Assembly (NCBI RefSeq): GCF_034113385.1 | Contig: NZ_JAXEXL010000001.1 | Location: 1 to 49,318 of the forward strand | Length of the DNA: 49,318 bases | Reading direction: 5' to 3' | From: Atopobium sp034113385 | GTDB taxonomy: Bacteria; Actinomycetota; Coriobacteriia; Coriobacteriales; Atopobiaceae | Shown here: one piece after another, positions 15,349 to 24,495 of the stretch | How the letters are laid out: each line of letters opens with the position of its first letter | Position numbering within the stretch: the stretch's first letter is position 1 | Made by a program: the position numbers and the translations under genes | The notes under the pieces: generated by a model | What the model was told of the DNA's origin: nothing | Databases searched by the model: none | Seen by the model: the letters and a program-made list of their open reading frames with translations, nothing else

Positions 15349-16461
15349 TTACTTCGTATCTGACAGTTCTAGCTCTTCCAGCTCTTCCAGTTCTGCCATT
15401 TGATCGATAACATCAAGGAGTTTGTCCGTGTCTTCTTGCGTGGTAGACCAACACGTCGCAAAGCGCACAACGCTGCGGCGAGCATCCAAGCGCTCCATAA
15501 AGCCATAGGCTACCCGATGCTTGAGCCACGCCAGTTGCGCATCTGTTGCAATAAAGAATACTTGATTGGTGGGGGAATCTATATACAGATCAAATCCCTT
15601 TTGTATCAAGCGTTCTTTAATGCGTGCAGCACAGATAAGTGCAGTTTTACCTATTTGTTCATACAGATTATGGGTAAAGAGCTCTCCAAATTGAACTCCA
15701 AGCAAACGCCCCTTTGCCAACAGACCACCATGTTGTTTTATAAGTGGCGTCAGCCCCGGCACCATATTCTTTTTAGTAAATACAACCGCCTCACCAAAGA
15801 GCAGGCCACACTTAGTGCCACCAATGTAGAACACATCTGTCAAGCGTGCTAAGTCTGCCAAGCTCACATCATTTTGAGGTGCGGCCAATGCGTAAGCTAA
15901 ACGAGCACCGTCTACAAAGAGCTTTACCTTGTGAGACGTGCATATATCTGCAATTGATTCCAGTTCGGCTTTACTATACAAAGTGCCATATTCGGTTGGT
16001 TGAGAAAGGTATACCAAAGCAGGTTGAACCATATGTTCACGGTTGTCATCCTGCTCCCAAGCTTCGATGGTTTTCTTAATAGCTGCAGCGGAAATCTTGC
16101 CCCTGTTGTGTTCAAGGGATATGACCTTGTGACCACCGGCTTCAATGGAGCCAGCTTCGTGCACATTTACATGGCCCGTAGCTGCGCTTATAACGCCTTG
16201 CCAAGGAGCTAACAGTGCATCAATAACAAGGGTATTGGTCTGTGTACCACCCAGCAAAAAGCGAACTTCACCATGGGGACAGGCACAAGCATCCAAAATT
16301 GCACGGGCGGCATGTGCACAATAGGGGTCTGTGCCATAACCAGAGGTAGATTCCATGTTTGTGCGTACAAGAGCATTGAGTATGGTGGGGTGCGCTCCCT
16401 CCATGTAATCTGACGAGAAGTGCAAAAGCTCATTGGCTTGTTTGGCGTGTGTGTCTGTCAT
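15349..16461 (-). CDS. Low-specificity threonine aldolase family (PLP)
   Basis: A 370-residue PLP-dependent fold-type I enzyme that cleaves threonine or allo-threonine to glycine and acetaldehyde. Lys217 in YIGGTKCGLLFGEA is the Schiff-base lysine; FVDGARLAYAL holds the pyridine-nitrogen Asp and the phosphate-contacting Arg. The usual family length is about 340; the extra residues are an acidic C-terminal tail with a short ELEEL repeat (agctcttcc repeats in DNA). The start ATG 16461 has AAGGA eleven bases upstream. The closely related beta-eliminating lyases cannot be excluded. It is the last gene of a minus-strand series. Confidence 0.85.
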   Translation of the reverse strand: MTDTHAKQANELLHFSSDYMEGAHPTILNALVRTNMESTSGYGTDPYCAHAARAILDACACPHGEVRFLLGGTQTNTLVIDALLAPWQGVISAATGHVNVHEAGSIEAGGHKVISLEHNRGKISAAAIKKTIEAWEQDDNREHMVQPALVYLSQPTEYGTLYSKAELESIADICTSHKVKLFVDGARLAYALAAPQNDVSLADLARLTDVFYIGGTKCGLLFGEAVVFTKKNMVPGLTPLIKQHGGLLAKGRLLGVQFGELFTHNLYEQIGKTALICAARIKERLIQKGFDLYIDSPTNQVFFIATDAQLAWLKHRVAYGFMERLDARRSVVRFATCWSTTQEDTDKLLDVIDQMAELEELEELELSDTK

Positions 16462-16519
16462 GTTGGCGCTGTCCTTTGTGTCTTGTCTGCTGAGGTTTTG
16501 AGAGCGGTGGATGGCTAAA

Positions 16520-17131
16520 CTAGCCGTTTGTTTGGCAAGAAGGCTCTGTGGTAAGTATCTGAGCTACACGATTTTGTAGCTGCGGAATGACTTCTTTCTC
16601 AAACCAAGGATTCTTTTTTAGCCATATTTGGTTGCGTGGAGATGGATGAACCAGAGGGATATAGTCAGGAGCATAGTGTTCATACTCGCGTACTACCTCT
16701 GTGATGCGCAGAGATTTTGGAAGTCCTAAATAGTGGGATAGTGCATATTTGCCAATAAGCATGGTAAGTTGGATATGGGGCATGAATGCCCGTAATTGTG
16801 GGTGCCACTTTTGTGCAAAGCCTTCACGAGGGGCAAGGTCCCCACTTTTGCCACTACCAGGAAAGTAAAAATCCATGGGTAATAAGGCAACCTTTTGAGG
16901 ATTATAAAAGTCCTCATAAGAAATGCCCATCCAAGAACGTAGGCGTTCGCCGCTCCTATCATTCCAAGGAGTACGCGTTTGTTGTGCAATACGGCCAGGA
17001 GCTTGTCCTATTACCAAAATACGCGCGTTATGACCAGCAGTATACAGCGGTTCTATACCTTGCTGCGTGTACCATCTATTTTGCGGATCTTGCTTGATGT
17101 TCTCAAAAATGTTAGAAAATGCCTCATTCAT
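16520..17131 (-). CDS. Uracil-DNA glycosylase superfamily protein
   Basis: A 203-residue UDG-fold protein, likely a base-excision repair glycosylase. Motif 1 is GQAPGR (42-47) and motif 2 is HPSPRN (162-167), with the LLPMDFYFPGSGKSGDL segment of the Firmicutes/Actinobacteria single-domain family between them. There is no Fe-S cysteine set as in classical family 4. The ATG at 17131 lies inside the 3' end of the MATE gene (8-bp overlap, ATGAATGA), giving translational coupling; the longer frame to 17221 is a shadow. Motif 1 lacks the catalytic Asp of family 1, so activity on uracil is not certain. Confidence 0.8.
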   Translation of the reverse strand: MNEAFSNIFENIKQDPQNRWYTQQGIEPLYTAGHNARILVIGQAPGRIAQQTRTPWNDRSGERLRSWMGISYEDFYNPQKVALLPMDFYFPGSGKSGDLAPREGFAQKWHPQLRAFMPHIQLTMLIGKYALSHYLGLPKSLRITEVVREYEHYAPDYIPLVHPSPRNQIWLKKNPWFEKEVIPQLQNRVAQILTTEPSCQTNG

Positions 17132-18488
17132 GAAGAGTCTTCTTCTCTGTCTTGTACCCATGTGTGCGCAAGAAGCCCAGTAAGAGCCAGGCACCAAAGA
17201 GGGCAGCGATTCCATTTGCAACGGTTGCGTTTAACCATACTCCTGTGAGGCCTAGCGGTGACAGTAAAACAATAGTTGCTAACGGAATAGCAATAGAAGA
17301 AGCAAGAGAAAGCCATACGGCACGCTTAGATTGCCCGCAAGCAAGCAAAAAGGCGTCAGAAGCAAAGACAAACCAGCGAGTGAGCCACTGAAGTGATAGG
17401 AGGCTAAACGCACCAACAGCTGCTTGCGTAAACTCATTTGAAGCATTAAAGATAAAAATCCTAACAGGAACCTCGGGGAAGAGGCGGAGCAAGACCAGGT
17501 AAATGAGGCTGCAGGTGGCAGAGATAATGAAGCTACTTTTACCAATGGCAAACGCACGTGTATAGTTTTTTGCGCCCCAGTTATACCCAATGGAGGGCTG
17601 CAATGAATCTGTGGTGCCATAAATAAGAGACATGACAAATGAATCAGTAAACATCATGATGCCAAAAATTGATACTGCTTGAGCACCACCAAGCGCCAGC
17701 ATGCGAGCGTTAAGTACAATGCTTACGACGCGCCCAGCCACATTGTTAAGAAATGCAGAGAGACCCGCCATAATAATTTGTCTTGTAATAGCAAGGGTAG
17801 GCTTTGGATATACAAGCTTTAAGACCATCTTGCCGCGAATAAAAGGCCACAGCCCAATACCAGAAGCAAGTACCATAGCCAAACTATATGCAAGAGCAGC
17901 ACCCCATACATCAACATGGAGTACGATGAGTAAAACTGCTTCGATTACGGCTCCTGAAACGGCCATAAGAATGTTAAGCGCCATACTTCGGCTTACTTTG
18001 CCACATACCTTGAGGTAGTTGTCCATTGCAAACATCATGCCAGAAATAGGAACAAACACTGCATAGATACGCAGGTACATGATGGAAATTTCAGCAAGCT
18101 CTCCCGTTGCGCCCTGTAGGGCAATAAGGAAAGGTGCTGCAAAAAACATGAGCAGTCCCATGCCCATGCCGCCTACAAAGAGCATCACAATGGAATATGA
18201 AAATATGGTATTTGCTGCGTCATAGTCCTTCTCGCCAAGCTTAATGGAGATGGGGACAGCTGAGCCAACACCAACAAGGTCGCCTAAGGAGAACAGAATG
18301 ATTACAAAGGGCATTGCTAAATTGATAGCAGCAAAGGCGGTTTCTCCGAGCGCGTTGCCAACTAAAATGCCGTCAATAATATCGTACAGAGCTGACGTCA
18401 ACATGCTAATGGCACCAGGAACAACAACAATGAGCAGCATTTTATAGAGCGACGTCTGCGTAAATAATTTGTCGTGGTCTATGTGCAT
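17124..18488 (-). CDS. MATE-family multidrug exporter
   Basis: A 454-residue MATE antiporter with about twelve hydrophobic segments in two matching halves; the first half begins KMLLIVVVPGAISMLTSALYDIIDGILVGNALG, typical of the DinF/NorM group. It would export drugs or metabolites using Na+ or H+. The ATG 18488 has GAGG about nine bases upstream, so the longer frame to 18557 is rejected. It follows the DUF389 gene by 25 bp and overlaps the UDG-family gene by 8 bp, so the three are probably one transcript. Confidence 0.88.
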   Translation of the reverse strand: MHIDHDKLFTQTSLYKMLLIVVVPGAISMLTSALYDIIDGILVGNALGETAFAAINLAMPFVIILFSLGDLVGVGSAVPISIKLGEKDYDAANTIFSYSIVMLFVGGMGMGLLMFFAAPFLIALQGATGELAEISIMYLRIYAVFVPISGMMFAMDNYLKVCGKVSRSMALNILMAVSGAVIEAVLLIVLHVDVWGAALAYSLAMVLASGIGLWPFIRGKMVLKLVYPKPTLAITRQIIMAGLSAFLNNVAGRVVSIVLNARMLALGGAQAVSIFGIMMFTDSFVMSLIYGTTDSLQPSIGYNWGAKNYTRAFAIGKSSFIISATCSLIYLVLLRLFPEVPVRIFIFNASNEFTQAAVGAFSLLSLQWLTRWFVFASDAFLLACGQSKRAVWLSLASSIAIPLATIVLLSPLGLTGVWLNATVANGIAALFGAWLLLGFLRTHGYKTEKKTLHE

Positions 18489-18513
18489 ATAGCAATTCCT
18501 CGGTGTTGCTTGA

Positions 18514-19620
18514 TTATGAGGCAGGTTGAGAGGTCTGCTCGTTGGCTGTCTTGACAACGTAATTGACGGAATCTAGCTTGGAAACATGCAGCTTAATGAG
18601 TTTCTCGATAGTGGACTTGTCGGTAGTGGATAGCTCGCTGGATGTGGTAAGGGTGGCCACAACCTTGCGGCTTAAGCCAGTATTAGTACTGTTGTAGGAG
18701 GTTTGTTCACCAATACTATAGCTCACAAAATTGGGGTACAACGTTTTGAGTTCTTCGGTGGTAATTTTGGTTTCAAACGTATCCTTGAGCTCAAAGGCCT
18801 GGCCGTCATTGCGCTCCATGGTGTCTGCAACTACCTGAGAAGACACAATGATGGTAGGAATCAAAAATATAACCGTACCAATAACAAGCCGTCGATGTAG
18901 TTTACGCGAGCGGTGCTTTGCTTCTGCGGTTTCCCATTCTGTTACGATGCCATCGTCATTAAGGTCTGCCTTGAGTGGCGTTTTAATGAGTACAAACAAG
19001 AGTTCTGCGGCAAAGGCGATAAAGACTACATTAATCAAAAAGACGTAAATGGCGCCGGTGAAGGTGGAAAGATTGCTCATAGCTATTCCGTAGCCCGCAG
19101 CACACAACGGAGGCATAAGAGCCGTTGCCACAGCAACGCCAGAAACCAAAACATAGGGTTCTTGGTTGCGCGAAGTGCCTAATCCGCCTGCAAAACCACC
19201 AGCCAAAGCAATTAAAACTACCCAGATTGAAGGGGATGAGTTGGTAAGGAGCTCGTTTGTCTCGGTAGAAATGGGCGAAATAACAAAGTAGAGTGTGGAA
19301 GTGATTAAACAGATAGTTACTTGTACTACCAGTTCAAGAGATACCCGCTTAAGCAGCTTGGCGTCTGCAGAGGCAATGCCGTATGCAAGACCCATAACTG
19401 AACCCATAAGAGGACATATAAGCATAGCGCCTACAACAGCTTCAGTAGAATCAATGTTAAGACCTACTGAGGCAATGAGCATTGCCACAATGAGTAAGCA
19501 AATGTGCACACCATCAATGCGCACGCCTGAAAGAATGCGTTTACGAATGGCGGAATGACTTGCCCGACCTTCTCGAATATTAAATAATCCAGTTACTAAT
19601 TTTAAAAGAGTACTATCCAT
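18514..19620 (-). CDS. DUF389 (TIGR00341-type) membrane protein
   Basis: A 368-residue membrane protein with the DUF389 core: five or six helices and the conserved GAMLICPLMGSVMGLAYG and VSGVAVATALMPPLCAAGYG segments. After residue about 240 a cytoplasmic stretch with TAEAKHRSRK precedes a last helix and a 130-residue soluble C-terminal domain rich in Thr and Ser. The ATG 19620 has AGGAAA seven bases upstream; the in-frame TTG at 19641 overlaps that site. Molecular function of the family is unknown. It heads the MATE/UDG transcript. Confidence 0.85.
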   Translation of the reverse strand: MDSTLLKLVTGLFNIREGRASHSAIRKRILSGVRIDGVHICLLIVAMLIASVGLNIDSTEAVVGAMLICPLMGSVMGLAYGIASADAKLLKRVSLELVVQVTICLITSTLYFVISPISTETNELLTNSSPSIWVVLIALAGGFAGGLGTSRNQEPYVLVSGVAVATALMPPLCAAGYGIAMSNLSTFTGAIYVFLINVVFIAFAAELLFVLIKTPLKADLNDDGIVTEWETAEAKHRSRKLHRRLVIGTVIFLIPTIIVSSQVVADTMERNDGQAFELKDTFETKITTEELKTLYPNFVSYSIGEQTSYNSTNTGLSRKVVATLTTSSELSTTDKSTIEKLIKLHVSKLDSVNYVVKTANEQTSQPAS

Positions 19621-19748
19621 ACGATGGTTTCCTGCTGACAATCGAATGCGTGCATCAAAGGGAATACTACAGTGAGTGCGTATATAGTAGCAGAGCTCTG
19701 TTTATATGACACAACAGGGCAGAAAGCCCAAGGAAATCCATTAAGGTA

Positions 19749-20762
19749 TTACTCTTTCGTTTTGCTAAGAAGCTCCTTTGCTTGTAGGGGCCAGAGAGGA
19801 TTGCGCAACAGTTGACGAGCTACTCCTATGAGTGCAAATCCTTGTTGCTTTACGAGTCTTTGAGCAACTTCTGGCTTGGTAATGCCACCAGCAAGCATCA
19901 CGGGAATTGTTGTGTGAGCTTTGACTGCTTGTGCTTCTGGAACAAAGTAAGCATCCAGCTGTTTACGGTCGTCAAAGGCATAGCCGTACAGTCCGCCAGA
20001 AATATCTATTGCGTCCACACCTGCATCCTGGAACATACGACCCAAGATGGCGCAATCTGCTATGGATGTTCCTTCAGACACACCATCATAGGTACCAAAA
20101 CGAATAAACACAGGAAAATCTTGCACAGCAGCGCGAACAGCTTGAATGACTTCTACAGCAAAGCGACCACGATTATATATATTGCCGCCGTATGCATCGG
20201 TACGCGTATTAGAAAGAGGAGAAATAAACTGACTGAGTAAGTATCCGTGTGCGGCATGAATTTCTACACCATCAAAACCAGCAGTTTTAGCTCGTTGGGC
20301 AGCATGTGCAAAAGCGGCGCATAGCTTTGCAATACCTTCGGGGGTAAGTGCATGTACTTGCTTATGATAGCGTTCATTTAGTTGGTTGATGGGGCCAACA
20401 AGAGCTCCTTCACAGTCTGCTACACGCCCAGCGTGGTTAATTTGCAATACTGCGGCAGCACCACGTTGATGGATGTGCTGCGCCAGTTTAGCAAGACCTT
20501 CAAGTGCATCATTACAAGCAGCACTTAACTGATGGGGGTCAGCACGACCAAGAGGGTCTATAAAATGATGTTCTGCTATAACCATCCCAAGTTCATGCGA
20601 TTGTGTAAGCAAGTCATAATAGTTCAGTGTTTTTTGCGTAAGAAGGCCGTGCTCCGTAGCACTTCTGGATGCCATAGGTGGCGCAAAAAGGCGGTTTTGT
20701 ATGGTAATGCCTGCAATAGTTCCTGCCATAAAAAGCTTGTTTTGACTATTTTGACTGCTCAT
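19749..20762 (-). CDS. NADH:flavin oxidoreductase, Old Yellow Enzyme family
   Basis: A 337-residue single-domain FMN TIM barrel. His169 and His172 in VEIHAAHGYLLSQFISP are the substrate-anion pair, and NTRTDAYGG follows as in all OYE-type reductases. QINHAGR and a C-terminal FMN phosphate loop (ALIGVARQLLRNP) are also present. It lacks the C-terminal Fe-S/FAD half of 2,4-dienoyl-CoA reductases and BaiCD. It probably reduces activated C=C bonds or nitro compounds using NAD(P)H; the substrate is unknown. ATG 20762 has AGGAG five bases upstream. Downstream of the methyltransferase gene by 104 bp. Confidence 0.85.
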   Translation of the reverse strand: MSSQNSQNKLFMAGTIAGITIQNRLFAPPMASRSATEHGLLTQKTLNYYDLLTQSHELGMVIAEHHFIDPLGRADPHQLSAACNDALEGLAKLAQHIHQRGAAAVLQINHAGRVADCEGALVGPINQLNERYHKQVHALTPEGIAKLCAAFAHAAQRAKTAGFDGVEIHAAHGYLLSQFISPLSNTRTDAYGGNIYNRGRFAVEVIQAVRAAVQDFPVFIRFGTYDGVSEGTSIADCAILGRMFQDAGVDAIDISGGLYGYAFDDRKQLDAYFVPEAQAVKAHTTIPVMLAGGITKPEVAQRLVKQQGFALIGVARQLLRNPLWPLQAKELLSKTKE

Positions 20763-20866
20763 ACCAGCTCCTATAGATGCGATGCATAGCTGTTTGATAG
20801 CTGTTTTACTACGCGCCAAAGCGATGTGCCAAAGCGGTGTGTCATAACGATGTGCCACAGCATGAG

Positions 20867-21532
20867 TTACTCAACAGGCTTTTGACCTAACACAACAATC
20901 CAGTCTTCCTGTGGATGGCGCTTTACGTGCACGTTTATAAAGCCAGCATCAGTAAAGAAATCCACGAGTTGATGCTGTGAATAAATCGTAAGAAAGTCTG
21001 ACACCTGTGCCAAATCACTCCAGCGCGCCTGATGTATAGTGCGACCATCAGTTTCATTACATACCATGAATATCCCGCCTGGGGTAAGTACGCGGATAAT
21101 CTCATGCAAACCAGCTTCTACATGGGGCCAAAAATATATTGTTTCAAATGCGGTAGCTGCATTGATGCTTTCATTGTTGTAGGGAAGTGCAGCTACATCA
21201 CCCTCTATGACGTGACAGCGTCCCTGAGCCACAGCAGCCGCATTGGTTTCTTTTGACTTCTCTACAGAAATAGAAGAGTGGTCAAGGCCATAAGCATGAA
21301 CGTTATCAAACAGATTCATAAGGCGTGCCATGTTAGCACCGCCACCACAGCCAACATCAAGTACAGAGGTAATGGGCTTTTTAAGAGGAGCTGCGGCAAT
21401 TGTTTGCTCAAAGAGCGGCAAACTCCAGTGAGCTAAGCGCTCATGAGTGCCCGTATTCATAGCATCCAGTAAGTCACGACCAGCGTCTCCAGTAGGATGA
21501 CCTGCATTTTTGTAGTGTTCTTGAGAGGTCAT
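20867..21532 (-). CDS. Class I SAM-dependent methyltransferase
   Basis: A 221-residue Rossmann methyltransferase (Methyltransf_11 type). The SAM loop is SVLDVGCGGGANMARL (motif I), then GLDHSSISVEKSKE (motif II) and EGDVAALPYNNESINAATAFETIYFW (motif III). The N-terminal NAGHPTGDAGRDLLDAMN segment is typical of a small-molecule methyltransferase group in gut anaerobes, but the substrate is unknown. ATG 21532 has AGGAG four bases upstream. Divergent from the flavodiiron gene across a 213-bp spacer. Confidence 0.85.
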   Translation of the reverse strand: MTSQEHYKNAGHPTGDAGRDLLDAMNTGTHERLAHWSLPLFEQTIAAAPLKKPITSVLDVGCGGGANMARLMNLFDNVHAYGLDHSSISVEKSKETNAAAVAQGRCHVIEGDVAALPYNNESINAATAFETIYFWPHVEAGLHEIIRVLTPGGIFMVCNETDGRTIHQARWSDLAQVSDFLTIYSQHQLVDFFTDAGFINVHVKRHPQEDWIVVLGQKPVE

Positions 21533-21745
21533 AAAACTCCTATTTATAGCTCTGCATACGATGTGCAGGTATCTGTATTTTCTAGTTCAAGTGTTCCCCA
21601 AATCTAACAGCACAGTCGTGTGATTATGTACCCGCTATTCATGCATGTTTATATTTCATATACGAATACACGAATTAGTAGCGTGCTTTTTGGTAAAGTT
21701 ATTTGTGCTACAAAGGTTAGTTCCGTTCAACAAGTGAGGCATTGT

Positions 21746-22951
21746 ATGCATAATGTGCGCGCAATTTGCGAAGATACCTATTGGATTGGTGCATCTGATC
21801 GCAGGCTGTCCCTGTTTGAGAATACCTATCATATTCCCAATGGTATGGCATATAACAGTTATCTAATTCTTGACGAGAAAACCTGTCTTCTCGATGGTGT
21901 TGATGATGTTGTGGCCGGTCAGTTTAGCGAGAACCTGGAGTATATGCTGGGTGATCGTGAGCTGGATTATATGGTTATCAACCACATGGAACCTGACCAC
22001 TGTGCAGAGATTCCTTGGCTGGTAAAAAAGTATCCTTCAGTAAAACTGGTTGGTACTGCAAAGACTTTTGATTTTATTCGTCAGTTCCATAACTTTGACC
22101 CCCAGCCGTATGCTATTACGGTAACCGAGGGCGACACCTTGGAATTAGGCAAGCATATCTTGCAGTTTGTAACAGCACCTATGGTTCATTGGCCAGAGGT
22201 TATGGTTACGTTTGATTTGGCAACTGGTACGCTTTTCTCGGCAGATGCTTTTGGCGAGTTTGGTGCTACTGGTGGCAATTTATTTGCGGACGAGGTTAAC
22301 TGGGAGCGTGACTGGCTTGATCAGGCTCGTAGCTACTATGCAAACATTGTTGGTAAGTATGGCATGCAAGTAAATAACTTGCTTAAGAAGTCGGCCGCGT
22401 TGCCTATCAATCGCATTTGTCCTTTGCACGGTCATATTTGGCGTAAGGATTTGGACGTTATTCGCTCTAAGTATGCTCAGTGGGCTTCTTTTGAGCCTGA
22501 AGAGAAGAGCGTCGTAATTTATTATGGCACCATCTATGGTGGTACGGGTCAGGCGGCGGATATTTTAGCTGGAATGTTGGCGGAGCGTGGTGTGCGCGAT
22601 GTTCGCGTATACAACACGGCAACAGCAGACCTTGCTACGATGGTCTCTGAAGCGTTTAGGGCTTCTCATTTGGTGTTTGCTTCTTCCACCCAAAACATGG
22701 AGATTTTTGACGCCATGCGCTCACTTGTACTTGATTTGCGTGCTCATGCCTTGCAAAAGCGTCATGTAGCACTTATCGAGAATGGCTCGTGGGCTCCAAA
22801 CGCTGGTAAGTTAATGCGTGAGCAGTTTGATGCCATGAAAAATATCACTCTGGTAGAACCTTATGTTTCCATCCGTTCGCGCTTGAATGATGAAACTTTG
22901 GAGCAGCTCAGTGCTTTAGCGGAGGCACTTGCAGCCTCTTTGGCAGCTTAG
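21746..22951 (+). CDS. fprA: Flavodiiron protein (FprA-type A flavoprotein)
   Basis: A 401-residue cytoplasmic enzyme that reduces oxygen to water or NO to N2O, protecting anaerobes. The N-terminal metallo-beta-lactamase-like domain carries the di-iron ligands His80, Glu82, Asp84 (with His85) in HMEPDH, His148, Asp167 and His228. The flavodoxin domain starts near residue 250 (VVIYYGTIYGGTGQAADI). The usual two-domain length is about 400, so it is complete without rubredoxin fusion. ATG 21746 has GAGG six bases upstream; the longer frame to 21620 has no site. Relevant here because a glycyl radical enzyme in the same window is destroyed by oxygen. Confidence 0.92.
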   Translation: MHNVRAICEDTYWIGASDRRLSLFENTYHIPNGMAYNSYLILDEKTCLLDGVDDVVAGQFSENLEYMLGDRELDYMVINHMEPDHCAEIPWLVKKYPSVKLVGTAKTFDFIRQFHNFDPQPYAITVTEGDTLELGKHILQFVTAPMVHWPEVMVTFDLATGTLFSADAFGEFGATGGNLFADEVNWERDWLDQARSYYANIVGKYGMQVNNLLKKSAALPINRICPLHGHIWRKDLDVIRSKYAQWASFEPEEKSVVIYYGTIYGGTGQAADILAGMLAERGVRDVRVYNTATADLATMVSEAFRASHLVFASSTQNMEIFDAMRSLVLDLRAHALQKRHVALIENGSWAPNAGKLMREQFDAMKNITLVEPYVSIRSRLNDETLEQLSALAEALAASLAA

Positions 22952-23014
22952 TAGGGTGTTTATCTGTGGTGCTATAGATGGGGAAAAGTTTTTAAAATTT
23001 CTTTTTGTTTTTGC

Positions 23015-23043
23015 TTGCATACCAAGGGGAATTACCGTATATT
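23015..23043 (+). promoter_or_regulatory. Promoter of the tRNA-Gly/tRNA-Cys pair
   Basis: TTGCAT (23015-23020), 17 bases, TATATT (23038-23043), 12 bases before tRNA-Gly. Confidence 0.6.
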
Positions 23044-23055
23044 AGTAACTCGTTC

Positions 23056-23131
23056 GCGGGCTTAGCGCAGTTGGTAGCGCGCAACCTTGCCAAGGTTGAG
23101 GTCGCGGGTTCGAACCCCGTAGCCCGCTCCA
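23056..23131 (+). tRNA. tRNA-Gly (anticodon GCC)
   Basis: Acceptor GCGGGCT pairs with AGCCCGC; the anticodon stem CAACC/GGTTG encloses TTGCCAA, giving GCC. The T-arm is CGGGG-type with TTCGAAC, the discriminator is U and CCA is encoded at 23129-23131. Confidence 0.95.
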
Positions 23132-23142
23132 TGTGAGCACAG

Positions 23143-23167
23143 GGCCGGATATCAATTCGGCCTTTTT
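23143..23167 (+). terminator. Short terminator-like hairpin between the tRNAs
   Basis: GGCCG and CGGCC around a 10-nt loop followed by TTTTT. It may trim or end the tRNA-Gly transcript before tRNA-Cys six bases later. Confidence 0.55.
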
Positions 23168-23172
23168 CATAG

Positions 23173-23246
23173 GGCGGCATGGCCAAGTGGTAAGGCACGG
23201 GACTGCAAATCCCTGACCCCCCGTTCGAATCGGGGTGCCGCCTCCA
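23173..23246 (+). tRNA. tRNA-Cys (anticodon GCA)
   Basis: Acceptor GGCGGCA pairs with TGCCGCC; the stem GGGA/TCCC encloses CTGCAAA, giving anticodon GCA. The T-arm is CCCCG/CGGGG with TTCGAAT, the discriminator is U as required for Cys, and CCA is encoded. A decayed integrase lies just beyond its 3' end, so it is a likely integration site. Confidence 0.95.
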
Positions 23247-23257
23247 TAGTATTTTAA

Positions 23258-23292
23258 CTGGGGTTTCTTTAGAAAAAGATGCCCCAGTTTTT
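23258..23292 (+). terminator. Terminator after tRNA-Cys
   Basis: CTGGGG pairs with CCCCAG around an 18-nt loop with additional internal TTTCTTT/AAAAAGA pairing, then TTTTTATG. Confidence 0.75.
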
Positions 23293-23321
23293 ATGTAAAA
23301 TAACGATGCTATTACGCACAG

Positions 23322-23914
23322 TTACGCAAGCTCTTTGTATATGAGTGCCCCCATAGCCTGCGAGGCAGGGGTAACGGTGCCTTCTCCTGGCACTAAATAA
23401 TGTTTGTATCCTACACTTGAAAGCTCAGAGTGCCCGTGTATAGCGGCATTTACAGTGTTAGCTATTCCTGCATGCTGTAGGAGTGTTTCATGGGTTGCTT
23501 TAAGGGTTGTTATGCAACGTTTAGCCTTTGCATATGTCATGTGATTAATCCACGTTTGTATTTGGACGTGTGGAATGTCTCCAAGCTCATAATCACCAAA
23601 TCGCAGCGCAATATCTTTTCTAAAGCAGCTTTTATATCTGATGATGGTTGCCTTGGTTAAATATGCCATACGATAGGGGATAAACACCTCATAGAAGTAC
23701 CAAGATAGCATGACTTTTGAGCCTATGGCTTCATTGCACCCCATCTCAAGCGCAAATTGCGCAATGGTCATATCTGTTTACGCTCTGTTGGACATACTTT
23801 TGAGAGTTCTCTAGGCTTACCATCAGCACGGTAGCCTTTACGAACGCGCATAAGTCATTGCCCATCGTTGAGCTGTCGTTTGCTGCCGAGTTTAGATTTA
23901 GTCTTTATGGCCAT
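23322..23914 (-). pseudogene. Decayed tyrosine-recombinase (phage-type integrase) gene
   Basis: The original start is ATG 23914 with GAGG four bases upstream (MAIKTKSKLGSKRQLNDGQ). Codon 20 is TGA (23855-23857) where homologues would carry Trp, and reading continues as LMRVRKGYRADGKPRELSKV in the same frame. A frameshift near 23770 then leads into TIAQFALEMG and a core-binding domain. The end (HGHSELSSVGYKHYLVP) resembles the C-terminal HxxR...Tyr region but joins the core-binding domain directly, so the middle of the catalytic domain, about 150 residues with the first Arg, seems deleted. Three lesions make it non-functional. It ends 75 bp from tRNA-Cys, the usual arrangement for a tRNA-targeting integrase. 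Confidence 0.7.
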
Positions 23915-24025
23915 ATTTCCTCACGCTTCAATAAGGTAGGCTATAAAACCTACTTTTTGACGTTGGTATTTTGAGGTGCGGTTCAGTACAGAGGCGCTTT
24001 TTATTTAGTTTTAAAGCTTTACATT

Positions 24026-24493
24026 TTATTCTGCAGTTTTGTCAACTAACTTGGCATTATCAAAGAAAATGGTTGGGTCAAGTGGAGGAACAATAATTTT
24101 GAAATTTGTTGGTGATTCTGCAAGTAGAGTAGATACTTTCTCGCGCATAGCTCCAGTTGCAATTGTAAAGGCGTGAGCTTGCATAGCTTCCTGTATTTCG
24201 GGGGTTTTATCGGTATCTGCAGCACTTATAGCTACACGCATTTGAATTGAAATATCTACCAGAGGAATAGTTTCTTCATTTATCTTGTCGGTAAGACTTA
24301 GAAACATTTCGTAAGTATTAGAAAGTGCAACAGTTGTTACGCTACCTTTAACTTCTTGCTGTAAATCATCTCTTGTTCGTTGGATACGCATAGAGGTATA
24401 TACACCATTTGTGTATGACTCTTTATGCAAATCAAAAGTTATTCCCAAAAGAGAAAGCTCGTCAACAAATAAATTATTCGCATTTAAGTTCAT
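24026..24493 (-). CDS. SecB-like chaperone of a toxin-antitoxin-chaperone module
   Basis: A 155-residue protein with the layout of the export chaperone SecB. It has beta-strand-rich N-terminal two thirds (ISIQMRVAISAAD...), then a helix and the ending GAMREKVSTLLAESPTNFKIIVPPLDPTIFF, which parallels the SecB YAREcI...pfPqlnLaPvnFdaLF region. Genomic position decides the call: it is third after mqsR and mqsA with a 2-bp gap, exactly the TAC order. In such systems the chaperone protects a labile antitoxin. Actinobacteria generally lack housekeeping SecB, so a solitary SecB homologue here is meaningful. Similarity is judged by eye; a profile search would settle it. Confidence 0.7.
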   Translation of the reverse strand: MNLNANNLFVDELSLLGITFDLHKESYTNGVYTSMRIQRTRDDLQQEVKGSVTTVALSNTYEMFLSLTDKINEETIPLVDISIQMRVAISAADTDKTPEIQEAMQAHAFTIATGAMREKVSTLLAESPTNFKIIVPPLDPTIFFDNAKLVDKTAE

Positions 24494-24495
24494 AG